From Buchnera aphidicola (Cinara cuneomaculata) (GTDB lineage Bacteria > Pseudomonadota > Gammaproteobacteria > Enterobacterales > Enterobacteriaceae): DNA of 64,000 nt. This document shows positions 49,631-59,999 of this stretch, piece by piece (within the stretch, counting starts at the first letter, position 1; each line of letters opens with the position of its first letter). The DNA lies in contig NZ_LR217695.1 of NCBI RefSeq assembly GCF_900698865.1, positions 186,001-250,000 on the forward strand, given 5' to 3'. The notes under the pieces were generated by a model. It was not told the origin of the DNA. It did not search any database and saw only the letters and a program-made list of their open reading frames with translations. The translations under genes and the position numbers were made by a program.

Positions 49631-51301
49631 TTAACTTCGTGCATCTTCAAATGCTTGAGTCATAGTATTATCAATACTATTAGAATTCACTAATTTTTCT
49701 GTTAATATTTTTTTCTGTACATTCTTTAAATGGATTTCTTCCGTAATAGAGACATATACAATTCTATTTTTTTTATCAAATCCGATAATTTGTGTCAATA
49801 GATTATTTCCGGGAGATAATTGAGATATATATTTTTGACGATATTCGATAGGAATATTAGTTGCCTTTAAACATCCTTGAATTCCTTTTTCTATATTTAA
49901 TAAGATTGCTTTTTCTTCAATCAATTTAATTGTACTCATTACTATAGTATTTTTTTTATTTTTTAAAATATATTGATGAAACGGATCTTCTTTTAGTTGT
50001 TTAATTCCCAATGAAATACGTTCTCTATCAGAATCAACTTGTAAAACAATTGCTTCTATATTTTGACCTTTTTTATATTTTTGTACAGATTTTTCTCCTG
50101 CTGTATACCATGATAAATCCGATAAATGTACTAGCCCATCAATTCCTCCATCTAAACCTATAAAAATTCCAAAATCAGTAATAGATTTAATTGTACCTTG
50201 AACTTTACAACCTTTATGATTTTTATCAGCAAATATTTTCCAAGGATTAATTTTGCATTGCTTAATTCCCAATGAAATACGTCGCTTAATTTCGTCTATA
50301 TTTAAAATAGATACATTTATTATTTCTCCAGATTTTACAACTTTAGAAGGATGAATATTTTTGTTAGTCCAATCCATTTCAGAAACATGTACTAATCCTT
50401 CTACACCTTCTTCAATTTCTACAAAACAACCATAATCAGTTAAATTTGTTACATGTCCAGTATGTTTACTTCCTTCCGGATAACGTTCTGAAAGATTAGT
50501 CCATGGATCGATTCCTAATTGTTTTAATCCTAAAGATACTCGTGTTTTTTCTTCATCAAATTTTAATACTTTAACTTGGATGTTATCGCCGATTTTTACT
50601 ATTTCACTGGGATGTTGAACTCTTTTCCAAGCCATATCAGTAATATGTAATAATCCATCTACACCACCTAAATCAATAAAAGCTCCATAATCTGTTAAAT
50701 TTTTTACTATTCCAGCAATAATATTACCTTCTTGTAAATTTTTTAAAAGTTGATCACGTTCAGCACTGTTTTCTGATTCAATAACAGCTTTTCTTGAAAC
50801 TACAACATTATTTCTTTTTTGATCTAATTTAATTACTTTGAATTCTAATTCTTTTCCTTCTAAATGTAGAGTTTCTCGAATAGGTCTAATATCTACTAGC
50901 GAACCAGGTAAAAAAGCTCGTATATCATTTAATTCAACAGTAAAACCACCTTTTACTTTTCCGTTAATAATACCAACGACATTATAAGATTCTAAATGAG
51001 CTTGTTCTAATTTAATCCAAGATTCATGTCTTTTAGCCTTTTCTCTTGACAAAATGGTTTCACCAAAACCATCTTCTATTGTGTCCAACGATACGTCTAC
51101 TATATCTCCTATTTTTATTTCTAAAGCACCTTTGGAGTTTTTAAATTGCTCGATAGGGATAGAAGCTTCTGATTTTAATCCAGCATCTACCAACACTACA
51201 TCATTATTAATACAAATTATAGATCCTTTAATAATTGATCCAGGACGAGTTTCTATATTTTTTAATGATTCTTCAAATAGTTCAGCAAAAGATATTGTCA
51301 T
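49631..51301 (-). CDS. rpsA: 30S ribosomal protein S1
   Basis: S1 binds mRNA on the 30S subunit and helps initiation. The 556-residue product (E. coli 557) has six S1/OB repeats; the repeated patterns [37 protein letters not shown] and [19 protein letters not shown] mark repeats 3-5, separated by ISLGIKQ-type ends. Repeats 1-2 at the N-terminus bind the ribosome. It is intact and strongly conserved. The cmk gene that precedes it in E. coli is absent; the 306-base leader contains a terminator-like hairpin (51387-51403). In E. coli S1 represses its own translation through its leader. Confidence 0.98.
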   Translation of the reverse strand: MTISFAELFEESLKNIETRPGSIIKGSIICINNDVVLVDAGLKSEASIPIEQFKNSKGALEIKIGDIVDVSLDTIEDGFGETILSREKAKRHESWIKLEQAHLESYNVVGIINGKVKGGFTVELNDIRAFLPGSLVDIRPIRETLHLEGKELEFKVIKLDQKRNNVVVSRKAVIESENSAERDQLLKNLQEGNIIAGIVKNLTDYGAFIDLGGVDGLLHITDMAWKRVQHPSEIVKIGDNIQVKVLKFDEEKTRVSLGLKQLGIDPWTNLSERYPEGSKHTGHVTNLTDYGCFVEIEEGVEGLVHVSEMDWTNKNIHPSKVVKSGEIINVSILNIDEIKRRISLGIKQCKINPWKIFADKNHKGCKVQGTIKSITDFGIFIGLDGGIDGLVHLSDLSWYTAGEKSVQKYKKGQNIEAIVLQVDSDRERISLGIKQLKEDPFHQYILKNKKNTIVMSTIKLIEEKAILLNIEKGIQGCLKATNIPIEYRQKYISQLSPGNNLLTQIIGFDKKNRIVYVSITEEIHLKNVQKKILTEKLVNSNSIDNTMTQAFEDARS

Positions 51302-51607
51302 ATAAAATGTTCTATTAAAATAATATTATGAAAGTTTAAAATAAAATTTTTAAAATAAATTAAACATACATAAAAGCCAATAAAAACCATTTATTTCAAA
51401 TGGAGTTCGATATAAATATGTATCACTTAATATATTCTACTTAAAAAGTAGAACAAATAAATAAATATACAAATATATATATTAAAATTATATAAATTAT
51501 ATTTATATATAAATAAGTTATTTGATTGTAGTATTAATTTTTTTTTTTAATAAAAATACAGTATCTTAATATTTATAATTAAGTAATTTTTATAAAAATA
51601 ATTATAA
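51302..51607. other. Spacer between aroA and rpsA where cmk is lost
   Basis: This 306-base region is where cmk would lie (serC-aroA-cmk-rpsA order in E. coli). I find no kinase P-loop or other remnant. It has two hairpins: 51387-51403 with a U tail on the minus strand, and TTCTACTT/AAGTAGAA at 51435-51453 with a 3-base loop. The rpsA promoter is presumably here. Confidence 0.5.
51387..51403 (-). terminator. Terminator-like hairpin between aroA and rpsA
   Basis: On the minus strand CCATTT, loop GAAAT, AAATGG form a 6-bp stem followed at once by TTTTTATT. It could end the serC-aroA transcript or act as an attenuator in the rpsA leader, about 85 bases before the rpsA start. Confidence 0.5.
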
Positions 51608-52906
51608 TTACGAATTTTTTGAATATTGACAAATTGAACGTAATTTATCAAAAAATAATGGAAATGTTTTGTTTACACAAGTTGGATTTAATAAAGTTAC
51701 AGGAATTCCAGATAAAGCAATTAAAGAAAAACACATAGCAATACGATGATCATTATATGTATTAATAGTGGCATGTATAAATTTCTTTAACGGATAAACA
51801 ATTATAAAATCAGTCCCTTCTTGTACATTAGCTCCAATCTTTCTCAATTCAGTTGCCATAGCATATAAACGATCCGTTTCTTTAACTCTCCAGTTATATA
51901 TGTTTTTAATGTGTACAAATTGATCAGAATATAAACCTAACATAGCAAGTGTCATAGCCGCGTCCGGAATGTGATTACAATCTATAGTAATACCAAATAA
52001 ATGATTTTTTTTACAAATTAAAGAATTTTTTTGCCAAATAATAGAAACGCCCATATTTTTTAAAATATCAATAAATGCGACATCTCCTTGTATACTATTT
52101 TTTTTAATATTATTTATTTTTACATAACCACCTTTTATAGCGGCAGCTGCTAAAAAATAAGTAGCAGAAGATATATCGCTTTCTACTAAATAATTTTGAG
52201 GAGAAATATATTTTTGATTTCCTTTAATATAAAAACGTTTATAATCATGTGAAATATCTACCGTCACACTAAAATCATTCATTAAATTAATTGTTAAATC
52301 AATATATGGCTTAGATACTAAAATATCTTCAATAATAATAGTTGTATCTAATTCAGCTAAAGGTGCTAACATTAATAATGAACTTAAAAATTGACTTGAA
52401 ACGGTTCCATTGACGGTAATTATACCTCCTTTAAAACCTCCTTGTATATATAACGGTGGATATCCGATAGTATGAGTATATTCAATAATTGCTCCTCCTG
52501 ATCGTAATGATGTTACTAAATGATCAATCGGCCTTTCTTGCATTCTTTTATCACCGGTTAAAATAATTTGATTATTATTTAATGATAATATAGCTAATAA
52601 CGGACGCATAGCAGTTCCGGCATTACCTAAATTTAAAGTAATTTTTTTTTTTATATTAAATGATCCGGCAATACCTTGTATTGTACATTCTGATTTATTT
52701 TTATTGAAAGAATATTTTATTCCTAGTTGTGATAACGCGTTTAACATGTATTTTGTATCGTCACTATACAACAAATTTTTTATAGTTGTATTTCCAGAAG
52801 ATAAAGCTGATAACAATAATGCTCGATTCGAAATACTCTTTGATCCTGGTAAACTTAATTCACCCGTAATACAATCAATTGGTTGCAAAGTTAAACTATT
52901 TTTCAT
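51608..52906 (-). CDS. aroA: 5-enolpyruvylshikimate-3-phosphate synthase
   Basis: AroA makes EPSP, the sixth step of the shikimate pathway that feeds tryptophan, phenylalanine and tyrosine synthesis. The 432-residue product (E. coli 427) has PGSKSISNRALLLSAL near the N-terminus, LGNAGTAMRPL (the PEP-binding loop), QERPIDHLV, GTVSSQFLSSLLM, and RVKETDRLYAM. It is intact. It follows serC by 61 bases as in the E. coli serC-aroA operon, linking the serine and aromatic pathways. Confidence 0.98.
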   Translation of the reverse strand: MKNSLTLQPIDCITGELSLPGSKSISNRALLLSALSSGNTTIKNLLYSDDTKYMLNALSQLGIKYSFNKNKSECTIQGIAGSFNIKKKITLNLGNAGTAMRPLLAILSLNNNQIILTGDKRMQERPIDHLVTSLRSGGAIIEYTHTIGYPPLYIQGGFKGGIITVNGTVSSQFLSSLLMLAPLAELDTTIIIEDILVSKPYIDLTINLMNDFSVTVDISHDYKRFYIKGNQKYISPQNYLVESDISSATYFLAAAAIKGGYVKINNIKKNSIQGDVAFIDILKNMGVSIIWQKNSLICKKNHLFGITIDCNHIPDAAMTLAMLGLYSDQFVHIKNIYNWRVKETDRLYAMATELRKIGANVQEGTDFIIVYPLKKFIHATINTYNDHRIAMCFSLIALSGIPVTLLNPTCVNKTFPLFFDKLRSICQYSKNS

Positions 52907-52967
52907 ATTAAATATAACCCCAAAATAAGTAATAAATATCTATATAAGATAGCTGTTTATATGAATT

Positions 52968-54056
52968 TTAACCAAATTTTTTCTCAAAAAATTTCATGAA
53001 ATTAATAAGATGTTTTATACCTTTTATAGGCATAGCATTATAAATAGATGCTCTTATACCCCCAACTAACGAATGACCCTTTAAACCATATAATCTGTTT
53101 TTTTCAGCCATTTTAACAAACAAATCTGTCAATTCTTTTTTTTGTAAATGAAAAGTAATATTCATACGTGACTGATTGATAGGTACAATATAATTTTTAT
53201 AAAAACCGGTAGAATGTAAATATTTATATAAAATTCGTGCTTTTTTTTTATTATTTTTTTCTATAAAATCTAAACCTCCTAATTCTTTTATCCATTTAAA
53301 TACTAATCCAGCAACATACCATGAAAATACGCTAGGAGTATTTAACATAGAATTTGATTGAGCTAACAATTGATAATCTAAAATTGAAGGAGTTTGATAA
53401 CTAACACTTCCTAACAAATCATTACGAATAATCACAAGTGTAATTCCAGCAGGACCGATATTTTTTTGAGCACACGCATAAATCATACCATATTTATCAA
53501 TATTAATTTGACGTGATAAAATAGTAGAAGAAAAATCACCAATTATAATCTTATTTTTTAAAAAAGGTTCTTCAAAAATCTCTATTCCTTCAATTGTTTC
53601 GTTTGGACAATAATGTAAATATGTATTTTTATAAGATACTTTCCAATTTTGAATAGATTGAATATACACTTTATTATCTTGCGTAAATTTTCGTACATTG
53701 ATAATATTAGGATTACAATATTTTTTTGCTTCCTTAGCGGCACATAACGACCAATATCCGCTATTGATGTAATCAGGTTTTATAAATTTTTTTGTTAAAT
53801 TTAACGGTATTGCAGAAAATTGACCTCTTGCTCCTCCATGACAAAATAAAATATAATAATTTTCAGGAATATTTAAAATATAGCGCAAATTTTTTTCAGC
53901 TTGTAAAGTAAATTCTATAAATTTTGAACTACGATGACTAATTTCAATAATTGAAGATTTAGAATGATTCCAATTAAGAAAATTATTTTTTATTTCTAAT
54001 AATACTTCTTTCGGAAGAATAGCGGGTCCAGGATTAAAATTATATATAGTAGACAT
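52968..54056 (-). CDS. serC: Phosphoserine aminotransferase
   Basis: SerC makes phosphoserine from phosphohydroxypyruvate. The ATG at 54056 gives MSTIYNFNPGPAILPKEVL, which matches the E. coli start and yields 362 residues, the E. coli length; two GTGs just upstream are rejected. CHGGARGQFSAIP is the phosphate-binding segment, and the cofactor lysine is in ACAQKNIGPAG (near residue 196). The C-terminal GGIRASIYNAMP is conserved. It is the first gene of serC-aroA. Confidence 0.97.
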   Translation of the reverse strand: MSTIYNFNPGPAILPKEVLLEIKNNFLNWNHSKSSIIEISHRSSKFIEFTLQAEKNLRYILNIPENYYILFCHGGARGQFSAIPLNLTKKFIKPDYINSGYWSLCAAKEAKKYCNPNIINVRKFTQDNKVYIQSIQNWKVSYKNTYLHYCPNETIEGIEIFEEPFLKNKIIIGDFSSTILSRQINIDKYGMIYACAQKNIGPAGITLVIIRNDLLGSVSYQTPSILDYQLLAQSNSMLNTPSVFSWYVAGLVFKWIKELGGLDFIEKNNKKKARILYKYLHSTGFYKNYIVPINQSRMNITFHLQKKELTDLFVKMAEKNRLYGLKGHSLVGGIRASIYNAMPIKGIKHLINFMKFFEKKFG

Positions 54057-54140
54057 ATTTATCACCACTGTTAATTTATTTTTACATTTAATATTAGATA
54101 TAAAATTTATATTTATGTTAATAAAAATTATTTCATTAGA

Positions 54141-55445
54141 TTAAACTGAAAATTTCATACCATTCATGTATGGATATTGTAATACTTTAGGAATAGCAAT
54201 ATTCCCGTCTGAACATTGAAAATTTTCTAAAATAGCAGCTAAAGTTCTTCCTACAGCTAATCCGGAACCATTTAATGTATGTACAAAAAAATTTTTTTTA
54301 TTATTGTTATCTCTATAACGAGCATTAATTCGTCTAGCTTGAAATTCACCTACCATAGAACATGAAGATACCTCTAGATATGTATTGAGACCTGGCAACC
54401 ATACTTCTAAATCATATGTTTTTTGAGATGAAAAACCAAGTTCTCCTGTGCATAATAAAATTTTTCTATATGGTAATTGTAATAATTGCAATATCTTTTC
54501 TGCATGTTGCGTTAATATTTCAAGTGTATGCTCAGATTTTTCAGGATGTACAATTTGTATAATTTCAACTTTATCAAATTGACGATTTCGAATTAATCCT
54601 TTTACATTCTTTCCGTAAGTATTTGTTTCTGCTCGAAAACAATTACTTAAAGCAGTAAATTTTAACGGTAATTTTTTAGATGAAATAATTTTATTTTTTA
54701 TTAAATTTATTAATGGTACTTCAGATGTTGGTATCAAAAATAAATTATTGTATTTATTTATTTTATAATTATTATGTATAGTATATGCATGGAATAAATC
54801 TGTTTTAAATTTCGGTAATTGTCCGGTACCAAACATGCAAGTATCTCGCACAATAGTTGGTACATATACTTCTTGGTATCCATGCATTTTAGTTTGTACA
54901 TCTAACATAAATTGTCCTAAAGCTCGGTGTAATTGAGCAATAAAACCTTTCATAACAACATGTCCGGAACCGGATATCTTAGAAGAAGCATTCCAATCAA
55001 ATCCTTGTAATTTATTACCAATTTCTATATGATTCATAATAGAGAAATTATATTTATTTTTTTCTCCCCAGTAATAAACGACTTGATTATTTTTTCCATT
55101 TATACCTATAGGTACATTACTATGAGGTATATTAGGAATAACTAACAACATTTTATATATTTTATTTTGTATTTTTTCTAATTTTTTTTTTAAAAAGTTA
55201 ATACAAGTACGAGAATAAATTAACTGATTTTTAAAATCATCACAATTATGATAAATTTTTTTTCTATATATCATATGTTGTGATAATCGTTTATGTTCTG
55301 ATATTTTCGTTTCACTATTAATTTGTAATACTTTACGTTTTTTTTCTAATTTTCTTAGTTTATCTGCATTTAAAGTAAAATTTCTTTTTTTTAACTGTTC
55401 TTGATAAAAAGAATAGTTATTTTTAATTTCATTAAAATTTAACAT
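54141..55445 (-). CDS. serS: Seryl-tRNA synthetase
   Basis: SerRS charges tRNA-Ser. Two ATG starts are in frame; the one at 55445 gives MLNFNEIKNNYSFY, aligning with the E. coli start and yielding 434 residues (E. coli 430), and GGA lies upstream, so it is preferred over 55514 (457 residues). The N-terminal coiled-coil arm (about 25-105, Lys/Leu-rich) is followed by the class II core: GTGQLPKF, LIPTSEVPL (serine site), NCFRAETNTYGK, GLIRNRQFDKVE (motif 2), and LNGSGLAVGRTLAA (motif 3). It is intact. Confidence 0.96.
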   Translation of the reverse strand: MLNFNEIKNNYSFYQEQLKKRNFTLNADKLRKLEKKRKVLQINSETKISEHKRLSQHMIYRKKIYHNCDDFKNQLIYSRTCINFLKKKLEKIQNKIYKMLLVIPNIPHSNVPIGINGKNNQVVYYWGEKNKYNFSIMNHIEIGNKLQGFDWNASSKISGSGHVVMKGFIAQLHRALGQFMLDVQTKMHGYQEVYVPTIVRDTCMFGTGQLPKFKTDLFHAYTIHNNYKINKYNNLFLIPTSEVPLINLIKNKIISSKKLPLKFTALSNCFRAETNTYGKNVKGLIRNRQFDKVEIIQIVHPEKSEHTLEILTQHAEKILQLLQLPYRKILLCTGELGFSSQKTYDLEVWLPGLNTYLEVSSCSMVGEFQARRINARYRDNNNKKNFFVHTLNGSGLAVGRTLAAILENFQCSDGNIAIPKVLQYPYMNGMKFSV

Positions 55446-55731
55446 AGCATTTATAATTTTCCAATATATAATTTTTTTTAATAAACATTTGATATGTAAA
55501 AGATTATCTATCATAAAATAGATAATTATAATTTATAATATATATATTTATAAGAAAATATAAAACATATATATAAATATATTATATATGTAATAAACTA
55601 TGTATTATGTATATTATATATATAATAGAGTCGTTATTCTATCATTATATACATATCTTAATTTTATTAAATTAACTAATTTTTAATTCAAAATATTTAA
55701 TATAAAATACTTATAAATTGGAAACAAGATT

Positions 55732-56697
55732 ATGAATCAAATACATCAAAAACATACACAATTAATAATTATCGGATCAGGTCCAGCTGGATACACAGCA
55801 GCAATTTATGCTGCCCGTTCAAATATTAATACAATTTTATTAACCGGATTACAACCGGGAGGTCAGTTGGTTAAAACCAATGAAATAGAGAATTGGCCTG
55901 GTGATTATAATAATATTAGCGGTAGTACATTAATGGATCGTATGTTACATCATGTAAAACAATTTTCTATTGATATCATTCAAGACACTATTGAATCTGT
56001 AAATTTTAAAAATAATCCTTTTGAATTAAATGGACAAGAAAACTATTACTACAGTGACGCTGTAATTATAGCAACCGGATCTTATACGAAGCTATTAAAC
56101 ATTTCTTCTGAAAATTTATATATGGGAAAAGGAATATCAACATGCGCTATATGTGATGGATTTTTTTATAAAAATCAATTTATAGCTGTTGTAGGAGGAG
56201 GAAATTCAGCAATTGAAGAAACTATATATTTATCTAATATTGTAAAAAAGATATATTTAATTCATCGTCGTAATCAATTTCGAGCAGATAAAATATTGAT
56301 TAATAGATTATATCAAACTATCGAAAAAAATAAAAATATCATTATTCATTTTGATTCTACCATTGAAGATATTATAGGTGATAAATTAAAAATACAAAAA
56401 ATTAAAATTTATTCTAAAAAAAATGATAAAATTAGTTATTTGGATATATCTGGATTATTTATTGCGATAGGACATACTCCAAATTCTAAAATTTTTTCTA
56501 AATATATTGACATTCAAGATAATTATGTAAAAATTAGTTGTAATCATCAAACAATAAAAACACAAACTAATATACCCGGTATATTTGCTGCTGGAGATGT
56601 ATCTGATCAAATTTATAAACAAGCTATTACTGCTGCAGCTAGCGGTTGTATGGCCGCTATTGATGCTGAAAAATATCTAAATAACTATTTAAAATAA
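55732..56697 (+). CDS. trxB: Thioredoxin reductase
   Basis: TrxB reduces thioredoxin with NADPH. The 321-residue product equals the E. coli length. It has the FAD motif [10 protein letters not shown] at residues 15-24, the redox pair CAIC (Cys138 and Cys141), the NADPH motif GGGNSAIEE near residue 156, and the C-terminal FAD segment [16 protein letters not shown]. It is divergent from serS and precedes infA by 35 bases. NADPH can come from Zwf encoded in this window. Confidence 0.97.
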   Translation: MNQIHQKHTQLIIIGSGPAGYTAAIYAARSNINTILLTGLQPGGQLVKTNEIENWPGDYNNISGSTLMDRMLHHVKQFSIDIIQDTIESVNFKNNPFELNGQENYYYSDAVIIATGSYTKLLNISSENLYMGKGISTCAICDGFFYKNQFIAVVGGGNSAIEETIYLSNIVKKIYLIHRRNQFRADKILINRLYQTIEKNKNIIIHFDSTIEDIIGDKLKIQKIKIYSKKNDKISYLDISGLFIAIGHTPNSKIFSKYIDIQDNYVKISCNHQTIKTQTNIPGIFAAGDVSDQIYKQAITAAASGCMAAIDAEKYLNNYLK

Positions 56698-56732
56698 TAT
56701 GTATATATTACATATATATAAGGAATTATAAA

Positions 56733-56948
56733 ATGAAAGAAAAAAGTATTGAAATGCAAGGTATAGTGATAGATACATTACCGAACACTATGTTTAAAGT
56801 AGAGTTAGAAAATAAACATATTATTATAGCTCATATATCCGGTAAGATGAGAAAAAATTATATAAGAATTTTAACGGGAGATAAAGTTACATTGGAATTA
56901 ACACCTTATGATCTCAGTAAAGGAAGGATTATTTTCAGAAGCAGATAA
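56733..56948 (+). CDS. infA: Translation initiation factor IF-1
   Basis: IF-1 occupies the A site of the 30S subunit during initiation. The 71-residue product is a single OB fold, nearly identical to E. coli IF-1 (72): [40 protein letters not shown] in shorter form [13 protein letters not shown], and [18 protein letters not shown] precedes the ATG. The cyd and aat genes that lie between trxB and infA in E. coli are gone. Confidence 0.98.
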   Translation: MKEKSIEMQGIVIDTLPNTMFKVELENKHIIIAHISGKMRKNYIRILTGDKVTLELTPYDLSKGRIIFRSR

Positions 56949-57102
56949 CTCTATATAAATAGTATTTAATTACTATGCTGAAAATTTCATACTAGCATAA
57001 TCAGATGTATAATTCTCAACATCATCTATATTTATAATTTTAAGTAAATTTTATAAATAATAAGTTAATAAATTTTTATAAATATAAAACATTAGGATTG
57101 TT

Positions 57103-58812
57103 ATGCGCACAAAGTATTGCGGTAAAATAACATCAAAAGATGTAAATAAAATAATTACTATATGCGGCTGGATAAATAAAACGCGAATTTTAAAAAATAT
57201 GATTTTTATTGATGTACGTGATAATACAGGGATCATACAAGTTGTTTTCAGTAAAAAATATATTGATGATTTTTCGGAAGTATTGACATTACGTAATGAT
57301 TTTTGTATACAAGTTAATGGATTAGTTACTTTAAAAAAAAAACCAAATTTATTAAACTTTCCTGTATCAACTAATCTAATAGAAATTAGAGCATTTAAAT
57401 TATTTATTTTTAATAAAACTCTACCTATACCATTAGATTATAATAAAAAAAATAAAGAAGATATACGATTTAAATTTCGTTATTTAGATTTACGTCGTGA
57501 TGTTATGCTTAAAAATATACAAATAAGAAATAAAGTAAATATATTAATAAGAAAATTTTTTTCAAAAAACAAATTTATAGAAATTGAAACTCCTATTTTA
57601 ACTAAATCAACTCCAGAAGGAGCATCCGATTATTTAGTAAATAGTCGATTATATCCCGGAAAATATTATGCTTTACCACAATCACCTCAGTTATTTAAAC
57701 AATTACTAATGATATCTGGTATAGATCGATATTATCAAATTGCAAAATGTTTTCGAGATGAAGATTTACGATCAGATCGACAACCTGAATTTACTCAATT
57801 AGATATAGAAATGGCATTTATAAAACCATGTTATTTACGAAAATTAATAAATGATTTAATTAAAAAATTATGGTTATCTATTCAAAATAAAAAGTTAAAA
57901 GAAATAAAAAAAATTAGTTATTATAAAAGTTTATATTTATATGGTACCGATAAACCTGATTTAAGAAATCCTATTAAATTTATTGAATTAAATCATATAT
58001 TTAAAGATAAATATACTAATTTTTTTCCATGGTTATCATTATATAAAACAAATAGAGTTATTGGAATTAATATTCCTAACGGAATAAAAAATATTTCAGA
58101 TAAACAAATCACTGTCTATAAAAAATTCTTGAAAAAATTTTATATACATAAATTAATATGTATAAAAATTATTAATATAGAAAAAGATTTAACAGATCAT
58201 AATCAAAATTTTAATAAAGATATTTTATATAAAATATTTTCTAATATTAAAATACATGATGGTGATATCTTGTTTATAATAGCAGAAGAAGTCAGTATAG
58301 CAAATACTGCATTGAGTGCATTACGAATAAAAATAGGATTAGAATTAAAATTAACTGATTTAAAAAATATATATCCTATTTGGATTATAGATTTTCCTCT
58401 ATTTAAAATAGATAAAAATAATAATTTAAAATCCATGCATCATCCCTTTACAGCACCTAAAAATAGCAGTATACAGAAAAATTCTATAAATATAGATCCG
58501 TTAGAAGTTTTATCTAGTGCATTTGATTTAGTTATTAATGGTTATGAAATAGGAGGCGGTTCACAACGTATTCATAATTATAAAATACAAACCGAGATTT
58601 TTGATATTTTAAAAATTAGTAAAAAACAACAAAAAGAAAAATTTGATTTTTTTATTAATGCTTTAAAATACGGCGCTCCTCCTCATGCTGGTTTAGCTTT
58701 AGGTTTAGACCGATTAACTATGTTATTAACAAATAGTAATACCATTACCGATGTAATAGCTTTTCCTAAAACTACTTCAGCAACTTGTTTAATGACTGGA
58801 GCACCTTGCTAG
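57103..58812 (+). CDS. aspS: Aspartyl-tRNA synthetase
   Basis: AspRS charges tRNA-Asp, one of which is encoded at 7134. The 569-residue product is shorter than in E. coli (590) because it ends at CLMTGAPC, without the last ~25 residues. The N-terminal OB domain (ITICGWINKTR) recognises the anticodon; class II motifs are FRDEDLRSDRQPEFTQLDIEM (motif 2, shown in parts) and GLALGLDRLTMLL (motif 3); STPEGASDYLV and FPLF/HHPFTAP regions are conserved. TAGGATT lies before the ATG. A 13-bp hairpin follows the stop. Confidence 0.97.
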   Translation: MRTKYCGKITSKDVNKIITICGWINKTRILKNMIFIDVRDNTGIIQVVFSKKYIDDFSEVLTLRNDFCIQVNGLVTLKKKPNLLNFPVSTNLIEIRAFKLFIFNKTLPIPLDYNKKNKEDIRFKFRYLDLRRDVMLKNIQIRNKVNILIRKFFSKNKFIEIETPILTKSTPEGASDYLVNSRLYPGKYYALPQSPQLFKQLLMISGIDRYYQIAKCFRDEDLRSDRQPEFTQLDIEMAFIKPCYLRKLINDLIKKLWLSIQNKKLKEIKKISYYKSLYLYGTDKPDLRNPIKFIELNHIFKDKYTNFFPWLSLYKTNRVIGINIPNGIKNISDKQITVYKKFLKKFYIHKLICIKIINIEKDLTDHNQNFNKDILYKIFSNIKIHDGDILFIIAEEVSIANTALSALRIKIGLELKLTDLKNIYPIWIIDFPLFKIDKNNNLKSMHHPFTAPKNSSIQKNSINIDPLEVLSSAFDLVINGYEIGGGSQRIHNYKIQTEIFDILKISKKQQKEKFDFFINALKYGAPPHAGLALGLDRLTMLLTNSNTITDVIAFPKTTSATCLMTGAPC

Positions 58813-58840
58813 TAATAACAAAAATATTAAAATATATAGA

Positions 58841-58883
58841 CTATAATAAATTTTATTTATTTTTATGAATAAATTTATTATAG
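58841..58883 (+). terminator. Hairpin after aspS
   Basis: CTATAATAAATTT (58841-58853) and AAATTTATTATAG (58871-58883) form a perfect 13-bp stem, 29 bases past the aspS stop, followed by ATTTTAAA. It may terminate aspS before yebC, which has its own ribosome site. The stem is AT-rich. Confidence 0.5.
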
Positions 58884-58923
58884 ATTTTAAAAAAAAATTA
58901 TTTAAATTAATTAATGAGGAAAT

Positions 58924-59649
58924 ATGTCTGGACATAGCAAGTGGGCAAATACAAAACACAGAAAAAATGCTCAAGATATAAAACGTAGTAAAATATTCAC
59001 TAAAATAATAAAAAAAATAACAACATCTAGCGCAAAATACGGATCAGATATCAATAAAAATTTTAAATTAAGAAATATTTTAGAGAAAGCTCATGCATAT
59101 AACTTAAAAAAAAAATTGATTAACAATGCTATACAACGTAGTTCAAGATTAAATAAGAAAGATAATTTTAAAACTATGAAATACGCAGGATATGGTCCAG
59201 CAGGAACAGCTTTAATTATTCACTGTCAAACTAATAATAGTAATAGAACCGTATCCAGTATTAGAAATATATTCTCTCGTTTTAATGCACGATTAATTAA
59301 CTATGATAATATCAAATATTTATTCAATTTTTTTTATATATTAACAATTAACATGACTTTACATAATAAAAATTCGTTATTAAATATAATTAATAAGAAT
59401 AATTTATTTTATAATAAAAAAATAAATAAAAATTCTTTAAATATAACTGTTCAGATGAAAAATTTTGTAAAAATCAAACAATATTTATCAGCTCATTCAA
59501 TTACTATCGATAATAGTAATACACTGATTACTCCTAAAATTATACAAAATTTAGACGATAAAAATAGTATTTTATTAAAAAATATGATTAATTTATTAAA
59601 AAAAATAAATGAAATTATATATATAATTCATAACGGAAAAGTATGTTAA
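58924..59649 (+). CDS. yebC: YebC/PmpR family protein
   Basis: YebC-family proteins were long annotated as transcription regulators and are now linked to relief of ribosome stalling at proline-rich sequences. The 241-residue product (E. coli 246) begins MSGHSKWANTKHRKNAQDIKRSKIF in the usual way (first part MSGHSKWANTKHRK); GYGPAGTALIIHCQTNN is the second strongly conserved block. The C-terminal half is much more diverged and Asn/Lys-rich than usual. TGAGGAA gives a good ribosome site. In E. coli ruvC follows; here ruvCAB and znu genes are missing up to pykA. Confidence 0.94.
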   Translation: MSGHSKWANTKHRKNAQDIKRSKIFTKIIKKITTSSAKYGSDINKNFKLRNILEKAHAYNLKKKLINNAIQRSSRLNKKDNFKTMKYAGYGPAGTALIIHCQTNNSNRTVSSIRNIFSRFNARLINYDNIKYLFNFFYILTINMTLHNKNSLLNIINKNNLFYNKKINKNSLNITVQMKNFVKIKQYLSAHSITIDNSNTLITPKIIQNLDDKNSILLKNMINLLKKINEIIYIIHNGKVC

Positions 59650-59999
59650 AAAAAAATGATGTAAATAAATTATTTAAATATTAAATTAATTTAATGTAAA
59701 AATTACATATTAAATAAATAATTATGTTATATACAATATAATTATTTGTTTTAATAATTTAAAAATATATATTAATTGTCTGAACTGACTATATATGATA
59801 AATAATTCATTTTAATATATATAAATATATGTTAATTAAATATTATGTTTATAATTATAAACTTACAAAATATCATATATAAATCATTAATAATTATGTG
59901 ATTAATAAAATATTTATATATATAAATATATATCAATGTTATCATATTTAGTCAATACAGAATTTTATTCTTTTTTTAAAAAAACTATGTTATGAAATT
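59650..59999. other. 350-base AT-rich spacer between convergent yebC and pykA
   Basis: In E. coli this interval holds ruvCAB, znuABC and other genes. I see no coding remnant. A 16-base perfect palindrome (59847-59862) is AT-rich and expected by chance at this composition. Confidence 0.45.

Noticed and set aside
59847-59862. 16-base palindrome between yebC and pykA
   Set aside because: It is almost pure AT, lacks a T tail or gene-end position, and is expected by chance.
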